A DNA stretch of 64,000 nt from Torymus aiolomorphi (GCA_036365515.1 CM070874.1:51304583-51368582); one strand, 5' to 3'. Shown: positions 1-12,350, counted from the stretch's first letter. Made by a program: numbers and translations. The notes: generated by a model from the letters alone, not told the origin.

Positions 1-669
1 TAATTCTCTTTCGAATGCTACCCATCCGATCCAGATACACAGAGCCGTTCTCGAGAAATTACGATTTGAAAAAAAGGTTAAAAAAACTTTAACCTCAAAT
101 GTCTCTGAAATTTCTAGACCAATCATTTTGCCCAAAGAACTCGACCGAGAACTATAGAAAATCTACCTCTGCAAGGAATTTTAAAGCGATTAAGTCAATT
201 TTACTTCTGTAATCGTTGGACATAGAAAACTCGTTTTCTTCATTTTTCAATTTTTTTCTCAAAAACTAACCAAAAGAATGGATTCAAATTTTTAGAGCTT
301 ATAGCTATTTATATTCTGCATTACTGTGATTTTTCTCAAAAAAATTGACCGTTTAGTTGCGGAGTTATAAGCTTTTTTAAAAAAAACGTTTTTGTCGATA
401 ACAAGAGAACCGAGATAGCTAGAGAATTTTTTTTTTTGAAATTATAGGTTTTTCTACGCTCTTTCGAATGCTACCCATCAGATTTAAATATCTCGATTCT
501 ATCATTGAAAAAAAGCGAAAAACAATTTTGAGAAAATCGAAAATTCGAAATAAAACAAAAACGAATTGTCCCAATCAAAAAAAGGATTTTTGACCCGCCA
601 TCACACAAAAAAACAAAAAGAATGAGACCTGCCCGGTTAAAATCGATCGAGTAGAAGCTGAGATCCAGG

Positions 670-672
<3 letters not shown>
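1..672. other. AT-rich unclassified DNA with a direct repeat
   Basis: No gene is visible. A 21-bp string containing TTTCGAATGCTACCCATC occurs at about 6-26 and again at 459-479, so the start of the window probably lies in a diverged repeat with a period near 450 bp. Homopolymer A and T runs dominate the rest. Confidence 0.4.

Positions 673-707
<35 letters not shown>
673..707. repeat. (CA)n microsatellite
   Basis: An uninterrupted AC dinucleotide run of about 35 bp. Open frames read through it on the minus strand are Val-Cys runs and are artefacts. Confidence 0.95.
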
Positions 708-708
<1 letters not shown>

Positions 709-1689
709 CGATACAGACATTTTTCAAAAACCATGTATTTTGATTCCTAACACCTCGGAACACAATTATAACATGTTTTTACACAACTCAAAAATTTACT
801 ATCACAAAGCTTCCTCTAGGAGGAAGCAAAAGCAATAGCTATTTATTATCGTTTACTATTGATTGAATGTAATACAAATAATATTAATTATATAATTTAT
901 AATTGTTTGTTTCTATTCAAGAATTAAGATTTACTTCTGAATATACAGTGTTTTATGATCAATTATATCAGAAAATTTTTTAAATCTCATTTGAAAATAA
1001 TGTAAACGATAATTACTAATTAAAATAAGACTGATACGCCAAATTTTTAACAAATATAAAATAAGATTATTTTTTCACACTATACGCTATTTTTTCACAC
1101 TATATGATATGTTAATACTCCTGAAAAAAGAATTTTCAAAGGTGTGCCTTCAAAATATTTTTCTTTTTTTATGTAATCAAAAATTAAAAAATCTGTGGAT
1201 ATGCCTACATTCTCAGATGCCCTGCTACGGCGGATAAGTTTTTTTATAGCTGTTCCTTCTTAAGTGCAAAAGGCCTATGAACCACTTTTAATGAAGGAGA
1301 CTAATATGTGAATGATAAGCTACGTGTGGTAAATGCGATATTTTCTTATTAATTTCAGAGCTACAGGCAAGTTATTATTTTAGATAAGTGACGGAGTCAA
1401 AATCTACTTGAACTTTTAAACCCGTAAGTTATATATTCCAGTAAGAAATCAAGTAAAACATATTTTCTCCCTTTATTGTACCAAGGTATTGGTTATTAAA
1501 CTTATTCACAACATTTCTGAATTAATATTTCTTATTTATGAATACATTTTATGCCAGTAAAGCACATAAGAAACTACGAGGGCCGTGCGCCCCTGCGCAG
1601 CACTTCGCGCAAAACTTCGTTTTTACATATGAGGCACGCCGACTACTATTCAGGAGAACCTTATATCGTTGCCTTTGAATACAAAGATA
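708..1689. other. AT-rich intergenic DNA, no gene seen
   Basis: Nothing gene-like or clearly repeated was found. The only GC-rich patch is about 1578-1640 (GGGCCGTGCGCCCCTGCGC), which has no coding frame. Confidence 0.4.
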
Positions 1690-2062
1690 CAAACTCAAAA
1701 GCCGTTTGGAAAATGAGCTAACTGAAAAACTGTTTGGAAATGGTGCTAACTCGGAGCACGGGCAAGAAAAACTGTTTGGAAAAGGTGCTAACTCGACAGA
1801 ATGTTTTTTTATCGAAATTTAAATAGGCAGCACTGACTATTCTGTTCTTCGTTTGAACGAGAAAGATTAGGTGAATAAAATTTCAAAACTCAAAATAAAG
1901 GTGCGCATTGCTATTTATAATTACTATTATCGCGAATCTAATATAATAATGAATAATACGAATTTAAAATAATTTATTCTGACTAGATCTTTGGTTATAG
2001 TAATACTTCAATCATGTATATAACATTAAAATTATGCATTGTGAAATTAAAATATTAAAAAT

Positions 2063-3566
2063 TATTTTATTAGTATTATTTAAGATTAGGGTAGAGCTAG
2101 GCGATCTTGCACACTACATTTTAAAAAATTTTTTACTCTGTCTATTTTATGTAAAAACAATTATTCAGTGAACAAGAGTAAACTCTAAGGTTTCGAGAAA
2201 CTGTATTAATTTTAATCGTTAATTAATATTTTTACTTTGAAATTAAGAAAAAAACGCTTTGTACAACTTGACCCCTCAGTAGGGGTCAAGTTATACATGG
2301 CTCGGGGTCAACTTGGACAATCATTTAAAATCACTTAAATCCATTTATAAAAATAAAGCAAAGTTATGTAACCTATTTTCATTATTTATTATACTTATTT
2401 ATACCTTTAGCAGAACTAAAAATTTTCAAGCAAAATTATAAATTTGAAAATTGACGTGATAATAATTTCATGTGCTGGCGACAAATTGTACTATACCTCG
2501 TTGATCGCTTCACGCAAATCATTGAGGTCACTGACAATTGAAAATTGACATTTTTGTGAATGTTTAAGATCGCCCCTATTATTTTGTATAACTTGAGCCC
2601 AACAATAAAAAAATCTTTAAATATAGATATTCTATTCATTGCAAAACTTACCGATTTAATTTTTATGCCAAATTGTCAGTTTTTGTGTGTCCAAAATGGT
2701 GAAAAAGTTTATGTGAGTCCGTTGCATTCCTGGTAATTTTGTAGGCTGTTTCTGCAAATCACAAATTTAACAGAAAAGGTCGGAAAACTCGACAAGCGGA
2801 CGTTAAAACTTCAAAAAAGGCCGTAGCTAATCAAAAAGGTTTGCCAAATATGTATTGTATCGAAAAATTTATGTCTACTTTGCCGGCAAATGAAAAAACC
2901 AATTTACAAAAAAGATATTCGGTTTGTTTAAGATCGCCCCATCTACAACATATCGCCACTCTTCCCTACATACCCAATAAGAGTAATTATAAACAGAAAA
3001 GCACTGGTTCATTTGTAGATTTTTAATTTTACTTGCACAAGTTTGCTAACAAAAATATGATATAAAATAAAATTTTGCATTCGTTAAAGCTCGTTACAAA
3101 AAAAAAGAAATGGAAAAATCTCTCGATATAATAATATATGCGATTGACACTAATTCACAAAAAACTCTCGCTTATGCTAGACTCTTATCAAAGAACATTT
3201 AATTTCTGTCCAATTATAATATTCTCATCCTGAGTTAATAAAATAAATTTGACTGGAGAAAATATTCTGAGTTATTTATTGAAAACTTTTAGCTTTCAAA
3301 TTTTCCTTTTATTTTCAGGTATGAACAAAATTACCCTCACTCTTCTCAACTGTCCCTTCACTTTCCCTGATCCATTTTTTTGAAATCGCATATTTCGATA
3401 AGCTCTAGCAAGAGCTTTGATTTTTTCCATGCCCCTACAATGATGATGATTTCCCTGGTAGAAATTGTCTCTATTGGAAATGAACAGGGAAATAATAAAT
3501 AGCTAGTAAAATCATTGACGAGCGGATTGTTCTCTGCGTAACTAGATTGACACTGTCTCATTAATC
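2063..3566 (+). other. Element interior with short repeats and one weak ORF
   Basis: The phrase TTTAAGATCGCCCC occurs twice (about 2567 and 2928). A small palindrome, GACCCCTCAGTAGGGGTC, lies near 2270-2287. An open frame at 2841-3026 (61 codons) starts MPNMYCIEKF and has no motif I recognise. Its flanking in-frame codons are rich in Lys and Arg, so it may be the remnant of a transposon protein, but it is too short to call a gene. Confidence 0.25.
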
Positions 3567-3603
3567 CTGATGAGAGACACAAAGAAAAGTGTCCGAAACG
3601 TCG
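3567..3603 (+). ncRNA. Hammerhead ribozyme-like motif, Penelope-type
   Basis: The two conserved hammerhead strands are present in the right order and spacing. CTGATGAG (3567-3574) is followed by a stem II hairpin with GACAC (3576-3580) pairing GTGTC (3589-3593) around an 8-nt A-rich loop, then CGAAACGTC (3594-3602). The palindromic ACGT next to GAA would give the ultra-short stem III known from hammerheads of Penelope-like retroelements, with cleavage expected after the C of ACGTC. A pairing stem I is not obvious, so activity may depend on a dimer or be lost. No Penelope reverse transcriptase is visible nearby, so this is probably a tail fragment. Confidence 0.55.
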
Positions 3604-3814
3604 AAACACGACAAATGTTGTTTTTTATTTAGAAAAACATTACCTAATTTCTGGGTATTGATGAAACGATTTATTCGGTCGTATTCTCTATTTAATGGAG
3701 ATAACACAACCTTAAAATGTTTATACTAAATTTACTCTGTAATCTAATCACGTATTTAAAGCCAAAGATTAAAAAAAGATAGCTAACCAAAACGTAAACA
3801 CGAATTATTGGTAT

Positions 3815-4501
3815 TTAAGGGGGTCTTACACCTAGTGGCTTTTGAGGCCAAAATCAGCTGAAAAAAAGAAAAATGTAGTTTAAGCTCTATACCATATTAT
3901 ATACTATAAATATACACTATTTCTAATAAAATAGCCCAAGATATAATATCTGTAGCCCTTTTTACTCAGAGATATAGCATTTTCAATTTTTTGGCTTTGG
4001 CGTAACTTTTTGAAAAAAGTATTCGAAGGATTTTCATGAGACGGAGCCTAAATTTCTTGAATTTTATGTAGTTATGGCCCGAAGAGTTGGAAATATGAAA
4101 TATATTTTATTAAATAATTTTAAAATCTTAAAAACCACAAACAATCATAAAAACTGATAAAATTAAGCAATTAAAAGTGATTTTTAGCATTTTAAAATTA
4201 TTTAATAAAATATATTTCATATTTCCAACTCTTCGGGCCATAACTACATAAATTTCAAGAAATTTAGGCTCGGTCTCATGAAAATCCTTCGAATACTTTT
4301 TTCAAAAAGTTACGCCAAAGCCAAAAAATTGAAAATGCTATATCTCTGAGTAAAAAGGGTTACAGATATTATATCTTGGGCCATTTTATTAGAAATAGTG
4401 TATATTTATAGTATATAATATGGTATAGAGCTTAAACTACATTTTTCTTTTTTTTCAGCTGATTTTGGTCTCAAAAGCCACTAGGTGTAAGACCCCCTTA
4501 A
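3815..4501. mobile_element. Palindromic MITE with TTAA target duplication (GGGGGTCTTACACC ends)
   Basis: TTAA at 3815-3818 and 4498-4501 brackets a 679-bp element that is almost entirely an inverted repeat. The arms run from GGGGGTCTTACACC inward to about 4127 and from about 4190 back out to GGTGTAAGACCCCC, around a loop of about 60 bp. TTAA duplication is typical of piggyBac-type insertion, but piggyBac ends normally begin CCY, so the family is uncertain. It shares its first bases with the element at 55889-56473. Confidence 0.85.
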
Positions 4502-5341
4502 TTCGTTTATAGTACTGTTTTATGGGATACAAACGAAAGCAATGATTTTTCCGTTTGATTCTCTCTCTCACTCTTCGCCATAATAGCAAGCCTCTTATTA
4601 GCCATTTTCCGAACTAAACTGGCCAACTTTAATATCTTTTAAATACTTCTAAATAAGCTAATGTAAAATTGTGAAAAAACTTATTCTATTATTCTGTTTA
4701 TTAAATGGCGAATATGATGGGAAAAATCTTTTCATCGATAGATAGAAATGGCCAAGAAAAGTGTCTAGTTTTTGACGATTATTGGGGAAACTAGCTATTT
4801 ATTAGGTAAATAATGGAATCAATTTCCACCAGGATTTATAACATAAAAAATAATGATATAAAATTTATGTACATTCATTTAATTAATTCGAAACTAATAA
4901 TAATTCTTTATAACTGTTTGTATTCTTTACATGAAATTTTAATGAATATTTTAATTTCACAATGTATAATCTTAATGTTCTAATAATAATTGAAATATTA
5001 CTATATCTAAAGATCTAGTCAGAACAAATTATTTGAAATTTGTATTATTCATTATTATGTTACATTCGCTATAACAGTAATTATAAATAGTAATGCGCAC
5101 AAAGGTGCGCATAAAGATTTTGAGTTTTAAATTTCTATCTGTCCAGTGTTTCTCTTTCAAACGGAGAATAGAAAATTCAGTTAGTGCTACCAACTTAAAT
5201 TTCGATAAAAAAAAACATTTTCCCGAGTTAGCACGTTTCTTGCATGAGCTCCGAGTTACTATCTTTTCCAAACGGCTTTTCAGTTAGCTTCTTTTCCAAA
5301 CGGCTTTTGAGTTAGCTCCTTTTCCAACCGGCTTTTGAGTT

Positions 5342-6430
5342 TTTTGTTCGCCAGGAACTGATTGTACGTGGAAATGTTTAATGGAAAAAATTTTTGTTTC
5401 AATATTAGCTAAAACTCTTATATTTAATATTTCTGTATAAAATAAAATCCTGTTGAATAATAAGCGAAAATCGACTTTTTTAGGTGCATTTAGGCTTTAA
5501 AAATCGTTTTTATAAGCTAAATCGATCAGGTATTGATTGTACATGAAAATGTTAAATAGGAAAAAGTTTTGTTTTAGTACTATCTACAACTTTTGTATTC
5601 AATATTTTTGTGTAAAGCCAAATCTTCTAATTTTTTTGTTCATCTTTCCTTAGGAGTATCGATAGAATCCCGCTACATTATCCTATACTTTACATACAAG
5701 TTTTAAAGATATGGGAAAGTGAAATACCGACAAAATTTTTTAATCCAAAATTCAATAAAAAAAATATCATTAGGCAAATGCACTTGTGCCAGCCTCCGAT
5801 TCCATTCGTCGAGCACAGATAATTATTATTGGAGAATCTGCCTAGATGCCATGGGTAGGTACATATATTCGCCGCCACACCGTTACTGTCTGTGTAGTAG
5901 CGCGGTACTCGTTGTTAAAATAGTCGATATCGCGTCTAATTGTGTTTCTCATTAATTGAATCCTTCCGCAAAGCATTTCACACAGTTTGCGGGATAGCGC
6001 GTCCTCGAGGCCGCCTGAGGTCTCCCGAGAACTTCCAATTATTATGCCTGTTATCATGCTCAACTGTTTTTTATGCTACTGTGACTGTACCACTCGTGAT
6101 AATATGAAATTTCCAATAAAGCCGCTTGTAGTGTACACAGGGTAATGGATTGTTAAGAAATACCACAATTGTAGCGTTGCTAATTATTTGTTTGGAACTG
6201 ATTTATGGTTTGAAAAAAATAATTGGGGTTTAACTGCAATTTTTATTTTACCAAGACTAATGAGCGAGCAATTGATTTTTTAACCGGATATGCGAACTCA
6301 TTTTTCTGATTTAGTGTGGGACCAGATATTTGCAATGGTTCATTATTTTCCTCGAAAAGTTACAATCAATACTACCTAAAATTAAAAAATTATACACGAA
6401 ACAAAATTATACATTTGAACTTAAATTAAT
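5342..6430 (-). other. Unclassified; diverged tandem duplication and one minus-strand ORF
   Basis: Two diverged copies of a unit of about 185 bp lie at about 5355-5520 and 5528-5640; shared phrases include ACTGATTGTAC/TATTGATTGTAC and AATATTTNTGT. A minus-strand open frame at 5842-6063 (73 codons) is less AT-rich than its surroundings and contains a stretch beginning GGLEDALSRKLCEMLCGR. I do not recognise it. It could be an exon or a decayed gene fragment. No clear splice sites or other support were found. Confidence 0.25.
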
Positions 6431-7301
6431 TTTATAATTTTTTTTGCAATCGTGTGCCAAACGTTGATGCGTGAAGTGAAATTTACGGTACGTGAAGTTA
6501 ACCTAAATTTTCCGTGCGTCAAGTAGAAAATGGCGTGTAAAGTAAAAAGCCATGAGTGAATTACTTCACGCATGTAAATCCTACTTCGCGCATTAACTAC
6601 ATGCACACAATTGCCAAATAGTACATTACGATACAAGTGCGCGAAGTAGAATACATGAGTGCGAGAAAAGCACGAGTGCATGAATTGTCTACTCGAACGC
6701 GTATCGTATACTATTTTTTTTTTAACTCAGTGTGCGTAATTCTACTTTTATGCCTGTTCATAGTGTGCGTAGTGCCCAATTCGTGCATCTTCCTGCTCAG
6801 CGTCTCAGTAATTACTTCGCATACTATAACTAGGCTGGAAAAGTAGAATTTTGTACACTGAGATGAAAAACAGTACATTTAGATACTAATGCAAGAAAGC
6901 GACTTTATCTTCGTGTAAACGTTTGCGCCCGAACGAAGCGATGGTGAAAAGTTCACGCGAGGTTCAAATCACTTTATACCACTCTAACCTCAAAATCACA
7001 ACTTTGATATGATTTTTCGGCGCTCGTAGTATAAAATACCGTTCGAAACTAGTGCGTAAGTCGGTTATTTAGGTGGTGTGGCTTTTTCGCACTCGCTTCG
7101 CTCGTGCAAAAAGTCACATCAGCTAAATAATCGACTTCCCCACCCGTGTTGAAATGTACTATTCTCGCTCGAGTATCGAGCAGTATTTTTTGATACTACA
7201 TGAATAAAGCTTAATTTAGCGCATTCTTTTTTATTCGAGCGTGTGCGAAATCGAGCTTGCGCACGGAGTATCAAAATAGTACATTATCTTTCCTAACGAG
7301 A
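6431..7301. repeat. Dispersed GC-punctuated repeat family
   Basis: Many short GCGAAGTA or ACTTCGCGCA motifs occur on both strands between 6460 and 6840. A unit at about 6966-7165, beginning TATACCACTCTAACCTCAAA and containing the hairpin CACTCGCTTCGCTCGTG, recurs nearly identically at 52028-52219. The phrase GTGCGTAGTGCCCAATT (about 6766) recurs in antisense near 61810. The unit at 6966-7165 is therefore an interspersed repeat, not a gene. The left flank of the foldback element at 7302 lies in this repeat. Confidence 0.55.
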
Positions 7302-7379
7302 CCCTTACGGAAAGATGCTGTAGTTATTACTACACAAACGCTGTAGTAACAGTTCTGTAGTAGTTACTATACAATAACT

Positions 7380-7532
7380 ACTGAAAAATACTGTAGTAAT
7401 TTCGGACTGTAGTTATGACCACACAAAATTACTACAGGAATTTTGTAGTTACTGCTACAGGTATTTTGTAGTTACTACTACAGGAATTGTGTAGTTACTA
7501 CTACAGGAATGTTGTAGTTACTACTACAGACA
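7380..7532. repeat. Subterminal tandem palindromic repeats, left arm
   Basis: A unit of about 23 bp of the form TTGTAGTTACTACTACAGGAAT is repeated, each copy itself a small palindrome. The same array appears in reverse complement at about 13268-13420 in the right arm. Confidence 0.85.
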
Positions 7533-7955
7533 ATTTTCGTGAAAACATCTAATAGAGGTTTAGCATCTTATTTGGCGCTGTGCCATCACACAGCAGAGTC
7601 AGTGACAAACAGTCTTAGGTAAGGAGTTGCACCCGGGGACTGCTGTGCACGACTGTCAGCACCTTACCGATTAAGCCCGGTGAGCTCAGATATCAAAGTC
7701 AAGGTAATCCTTGTTACATTGACTCTCCGTAAAGAGTCGTTCGAACGGTTGAATCTCACGGCTTTACATACCCTCGCGGTTCCAATGTGTTTATGAGAGT
7801 CCCGGCTGCTGCGCTCCATAGCGGCATAGCAGCGAACATACATAAACGAGGCTCTGGACAAGCAAGCTTCTGCCGCATGCTGCAGAACAGCGCAGCAGTC
7901 GGAACTCTCATAAACACATTGGAACCGCGAGGGTATGTAAAGCCGTGAGATTCAA

Positions 7956-7966
7956 CCGTTCGAACG
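7956..7966. repeat. Target site duplication of the LINE, 5' copy
   Basis: CCGTTCGAACG here and at 13051-13061 flank the LINE exactly. In the 5' copy the next base is G, so the junction also spells the 12-bp palindrome CCGTTCGAACGG. The uninterrupted right arm of the host palindrome predicts a single copy at this position, which supports the insertion model. Confidence 0.9.
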
Positions 7967-8231
7967 GATCGAGGGATCGATCGATTCTGTCTCTGACAGT
8001 CGTCGCGTCAAGATCGCAGTGAGTATCGTAGTATCGCGATAGTTTTCATCAGTGAGTGATAGTGATAGTGATAGTGCATCAGAGAATCAATTTGATCACC
8101 TGCCCTTCTAAGGGCAATCACACGGCTGAACACAGTATTGTGTTATTCACCGCATCCCTCCAAACTACAAGTTCGACAACAACAGCAGCCACCAGAGAGC
8201 GGACCTAGGAGAGGTGACCTCCAAGGTCACC
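7967..8231 (+). promoter_or_regulatory. LINE 5' UTR, presumed internal promoter
   Basis: 265 bp between the insertion junction and the ORF1 start. It contains TCAGTGAGTGATAG followed by repeated GATAGT units (about 8050-8075). Jockey-group elements carry TATA-less internal promoters here. That role is inferred from position only. Confidence 0.5.
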
Positions 8232-9662
8232 ATGTCACACACATCGGACAAAATGGACCAGTCGGATGGTTCAACGCCACACCACCCTAAGCGATTGAAC
8301 CCCGATAATAGTGATGATGGATTCAGCGTCGTATCATCGACCAAGAGGAAGAAGGCCAGGACCTCGACAAAGGCCAGGACCTCAACAAGGGCCAGCAGCA
8401 GCACCACAACTAGCACTAGTAAGATCAAAACACAACCATCTAACGTGACCCTGTCCAATAAAACTAAAAATTACTTTGAGGCGCTTGCCAATGACAATAC
8501 AGAAAAAACGGTACCAACCGGCTGCCTAAATACAAACGACACACAGACAAACAACGTGACAGACCCTAAACCTAAAAAACAAAACATCAAACCAGTGACA
8601 GTCAAAGTGGATGAATTAAATTTCCCCTACAAGATGCTTAAAGTTGTTCTCAAGAAACTTAAGTTTCCACCGATGGTTCAAACTATTGACAGCACCCACA
8701 TGTCAGTTAGGGTTAGTACACTTGACGACTATCGGTTGTTACTCAAGGGTCTTGAGGAAGCAAATATTCAATTCTCCCTGAGACGACCTGCTGATTCCAC
8801 CCCTCCTGCGAAAATTGTGATAAGAGGCCTCCCCTCGTACATAGAAATGGATGAAATCAAGAAAGAATTGATTGAATTAGGACTGAAGATTGAGGGCGTT
8901 GCACAGATGAAAAGAGGAAGTGGAGGAACAGCCACGCCGCTCCCTCTTTTCTTATTAACCATAACTAATGATGAAAATCTAAAGCTTTTGAACGAAGTAA
9001 AATCGATTAATTATTTTAAAATAAAACTTGAAAAGTACAACAAACCTAACAAACCTGTGCAATGCTTCAACTGCCAGGAATTTAATCACGTATCTAAATT
9101 CTGCCACATGCTTCCCAAATGCGTTAAATGTGGAGAAATCCACAAATCAACTGAATGCAAATTAGATTTCTCGGATAAAACAAACAACCTAAAATGCGCT
9201 AACTGTGGAGGAAACCACACAGCAAACTACCAGGGATGCCCAAGATATAAAAGACAACACGACCTAATCAAAATCAGGTCACAAAAACAAACAAACGCTA
9301 AACCTACACAACAGGTAAAAATTCATGCGCCCAGACAATAACCGCCACAAAAACAACAACAAACACAACAACATAATTACAACGCCAACACTAACTATGA
9401 ACGTAACTTCCCGCGACTTATTAATAAACAAAACGCAAGTCCAGCTTGGACACACACACAAACAAACATGATAAATAATAATGATAAAATACAATCTAAA
9501 GACGCCGAAAACCTAATGAACATTATAAACGAGGCAATCGAGTTAACACTTCAAATTACAACAGGTACACTCATACTTAAAGATGCAACAATTCAAACAG
9601 CTAATCTAATAAAACAACTTTTCTCTACAGCCCTTAATGTCAGCAATGGAGCAGGAAAATAA
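8232..9662 (+). CDS. LINE ORF1, gag-like RNA-binding protein (one in-frame stop)
   Basis: This is the nucleic-acid-binding Gag-like protein of the LINE, expected to coat element RNA in a ribonucleoprotein particle with ORF2 protein. I chose the ATG at 8232 (context CACCATG). The N-terminus is Ser, Thr and Lys rich and likely disordered. A central region follows, then three zinc knuckles from about residue 278: CX2CX4HX4C, CX2CX3HX4C and CX2CX3HX6C, the arrangement typical of Jockey-group ORF1. A TAA at 9339-9341 interrupts the frame after a Gln/Lys-rich segment, but the same frame then stays open to TAA at 9660-9662 through another Gln/Asn-rich stretch. The stop is therefore most likely a CAA-to-TAA mutation in a protein of about 476 residues. 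The 3' end overlaps the ORF2 start by 26 nt. Confidence 0.85.
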
Positions 9663-12350
9663 ACAATTAAAAATCTACGCATGGAACGCGTGTGGTGGGT
9701 TATATGCCAAAAGACTTGAATTAGAATCCCTCTTAATAAATAACAAAATAGACATTTGCCTCATAAGTGAAACCTTAATTAAAGATAAACAAAATTTCAA
9801 CATAAAAAATTATAAAACATATAAAAACAACACTAACAGAGGCACGGCTATTCTCGTTAAAAATAACATCAGCCACTACGTAATTCCGATTGATCTCGAA
9901 AAACTAGAAGCCACGGCTATAAAAATTAAAACGCGAGGCCAAGAAGTCGCGATAACATCCACATATAACTCCCCTAGCGTAAAATTCCATAAAGCCGACT
10001 ACACTAAAATCTTTAAAATAGCCCCGGTTGTTATTGCAGCAGGTAATTACAATGCAAAACACACCATTTGGGGTAGTAGATCTATTAACACACTTGGCAA
10101 AAACATTAATAATTTCTGTTTTAAAAATAACCTTTCAGTTCATGCACCCCCGGAATTCACGCACTATCCATTTAACAAAAGACTAAAACCAGACATAATA
10201 GATTTCATGATCTCAAAAAATCTCTATTTTACTTCGGATGTAAACACAATTCACGAGTTAGACTCAGATCACTACCCCATAGAAATCATAGTTAACTTGA
10301 GCGCTAAATTCACCACTAACCATCCTAAATATAACTTAGCAAAAGCAAATTGGAATTCATTTCAAAATCATATAGATAACGCGATTAAAGAGCGCCAAAA
10401 CGACTTAAATTCAATCGATAATATAAATCTTGCAATCTTAAATTTAACTAACTCAATCTCGGAAGCATTAGAAATAGCAATACCTAAAAATGAAAATAAA
10501 ACCGGTGAACCCCCTCTGCTACAAACAATACTTGATTTAATTAACTCCAGAAATAAAAACATACGAGAAAACCATGTCAGGCCAAATCCCCTACTAAAAC
10601 CAGAAATAAATCACCAACGGAAAAAAATCGATAAAATGATTAAAGAATTTAAATGTAACACGTGGAATAACACAGTTAAAAAATTAAATATTAAAGATAA
10701 CAGCCTCTGGAGAATGACAAAAGGTCTAACGCGTAAACAAACAAATATTCCAGCTCTTAAAAACGAAAATAATGAAATTAAATACTTTTCTCCAGAAGAC
10801 AAAGCTAACGCATTTGGAACGCACTTCGCTAATACATTTACCCCGCATAAAAACGAATCCGAAGAAGCAAAGCTCTTCATCACAGAAACAGACCGCATGG
10901 TTTCCTCGTACTTAAACCATCTGGAAATTACGGATCCTAAATATAAAGCCAAACCATTCGAAATCAAAAACTATATTAAAAGAACTAAAAACAATAAAGC
11001 CCCCGGACCGGATAAAGTCACTAATTGCATGCTTAAACATCTACCCTCCAGCGCCATAAGTTATATTACGAAAATTCTTAATGCTTGCTTCGATTTAAAT
11101 TATTTCCCTACGGAGTGGAAAAAAGCAACTATCTTAGTGTTTGCTAAACCCGGTAAAGATCTAACCATGACCACCAGCTACAGGCCCATAAGTTTACTAA
11201 ATACAATGAGCAAAATTTTCGAATCAATCATAATCGACAGACTTAAAGACGAACTAAACGATAAACTTCGACTCCGAGCAGAACAATTTGGCTTTAGAGA
11301 TGGACACTCGACAGTACAGGCCTCACTTAGACTAACAGAAGACATCACGAAAAACTTTAACTGCAACAGAAACACAGGCGCGGTTTTTCTGGACGTCGCG
11401 AAGGCTTTTGACAGCGTGTGGATTAACGGACTAATCTGCAAGCTGATCGAAGCCAAAATAAATAAAAATTTAATTCACCTACTAGCATCATATTTAAAAA
11501 ATAGAAAATTTAAAGTAAAACTAAATGACGTAGAATCTAAAGAATTTAATATACGTGCAGGCATACCACAAGGTAGTCTACTCGGTCCTATACTTTTCAT
11601 CATTTACATCGATGACCTTCCAATCGTTGAAGGAGTAAAAATAGGAATTTACGCAGATGACACGGCCACGTGGGCTACCTCGTGGAGCAATCTCAAAATA
11701 GTAAAACTTTTAAACGAATTCCTTAATAAAGTAAAAAACTGGACAACATTATGGCGCATAAAAATAAATGCTTCTAAATCAGAATCAATCCTTTTCTCGC
11801 GTAAAAAAACCCAACACGGGATCTAGATCCGCCTAATCTAAACAACGAGTCTATAGAATGGGAAAATAAAGTAAAATATCTAGGAGTAATGCTTGATAAA
11901 AAATTAAGTTACACAGCCCACGTTAATAACACGCGTAACAAAGCAATAGGAGCCACAATGAAACTCAAACCGATCTTAAATAATCACTCAGCACTAAATA
12001 TAAATAACGGAGTAATAATTTACAAAATGATAATAAGACCCATCTTAACCTACGCCTCGACGATCTGGGCTAACACAAACAAATCTAATTACCAAAAAAT
12101 ACAAACGGTATAGAATAAAACACTCCGCACTATTTTAAACGCTCCTAGATACACTAAAAACACTCTAATTCATAAAGATTTAAATGTAGAGTACATTAAA
12201 GATTACATCAAAGAAGCCGGCAAAAACTTCTACAACAGAATTTCGGAATCAAAATATCAAATCATTAAAAACCTAGGCAACTACGACTCCGACGTAAGAG
12301 ACAAATACAAGAGACCTAAAGACTTTTTGCATATAGATCCACCCACATAA
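9637..12350 (+). pseudogene. LINE ORF2, endonuclease and reverse transcriptase (frameshift and stop)
   Basis: The replicase nicks target DNA and reverse-transcribes element RNA from the nick. The frame opens at ATG 9637 inside the end of ORF1. The N-terminal endonuclease region includes a GNYNAKH segment (residue 137 Asn, codon 10045-10047) where the family has GDYN, and an SDHYP motif near residue 210. RT motifs follow in order: APGPDKVT, YRPISLL, FLDVAKAFDSVW, AGIPQGSLLGP and the catalytic YADD (11650-11661, residues 672-675). The frame ends at TAG 11824-11826 through an apparent 1-nt frameshift in or after the A/C homopolymer near 11800-11815. Coding continues in the next frame from about 11820, is broken by TAG at 12111-12113 and ends at TAA 12348-12350. 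The Asn for Asp change probably abolishes nicking. The RT core is intact. Confidence 0.88.

Larger units (their letters stand above)
1690..5341. mobile_element. Inverted-repeat element of about 3.65 kb without a transposase
   Basis: Positions 1690-2062 and 4932-5341 are diverged reverse complements. The outer ends read AACTCAAAAGCCG and CGGCTTTTGAGTT. Just inside the right end, a roughly 28-bp unit (TTTTCCAAACGGCTTTTGAG plus a spacer) is repeated about three times; the left end has a similar run around 1700-1795. The interior holds a hammerhead-like motif, a TTAA palindrome and AT-rich DNA. No transposase frame and no convincing target duplication were found. It could instead be two inverted copies of a shorter repeat that landed near each other. 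Confidence 0.5.

Noticed and set aside
471..763. Minus-strand frames through the CA repeat
   Set aside because: Val-Cys runs are translations of the microsatellite; no other coding signal.
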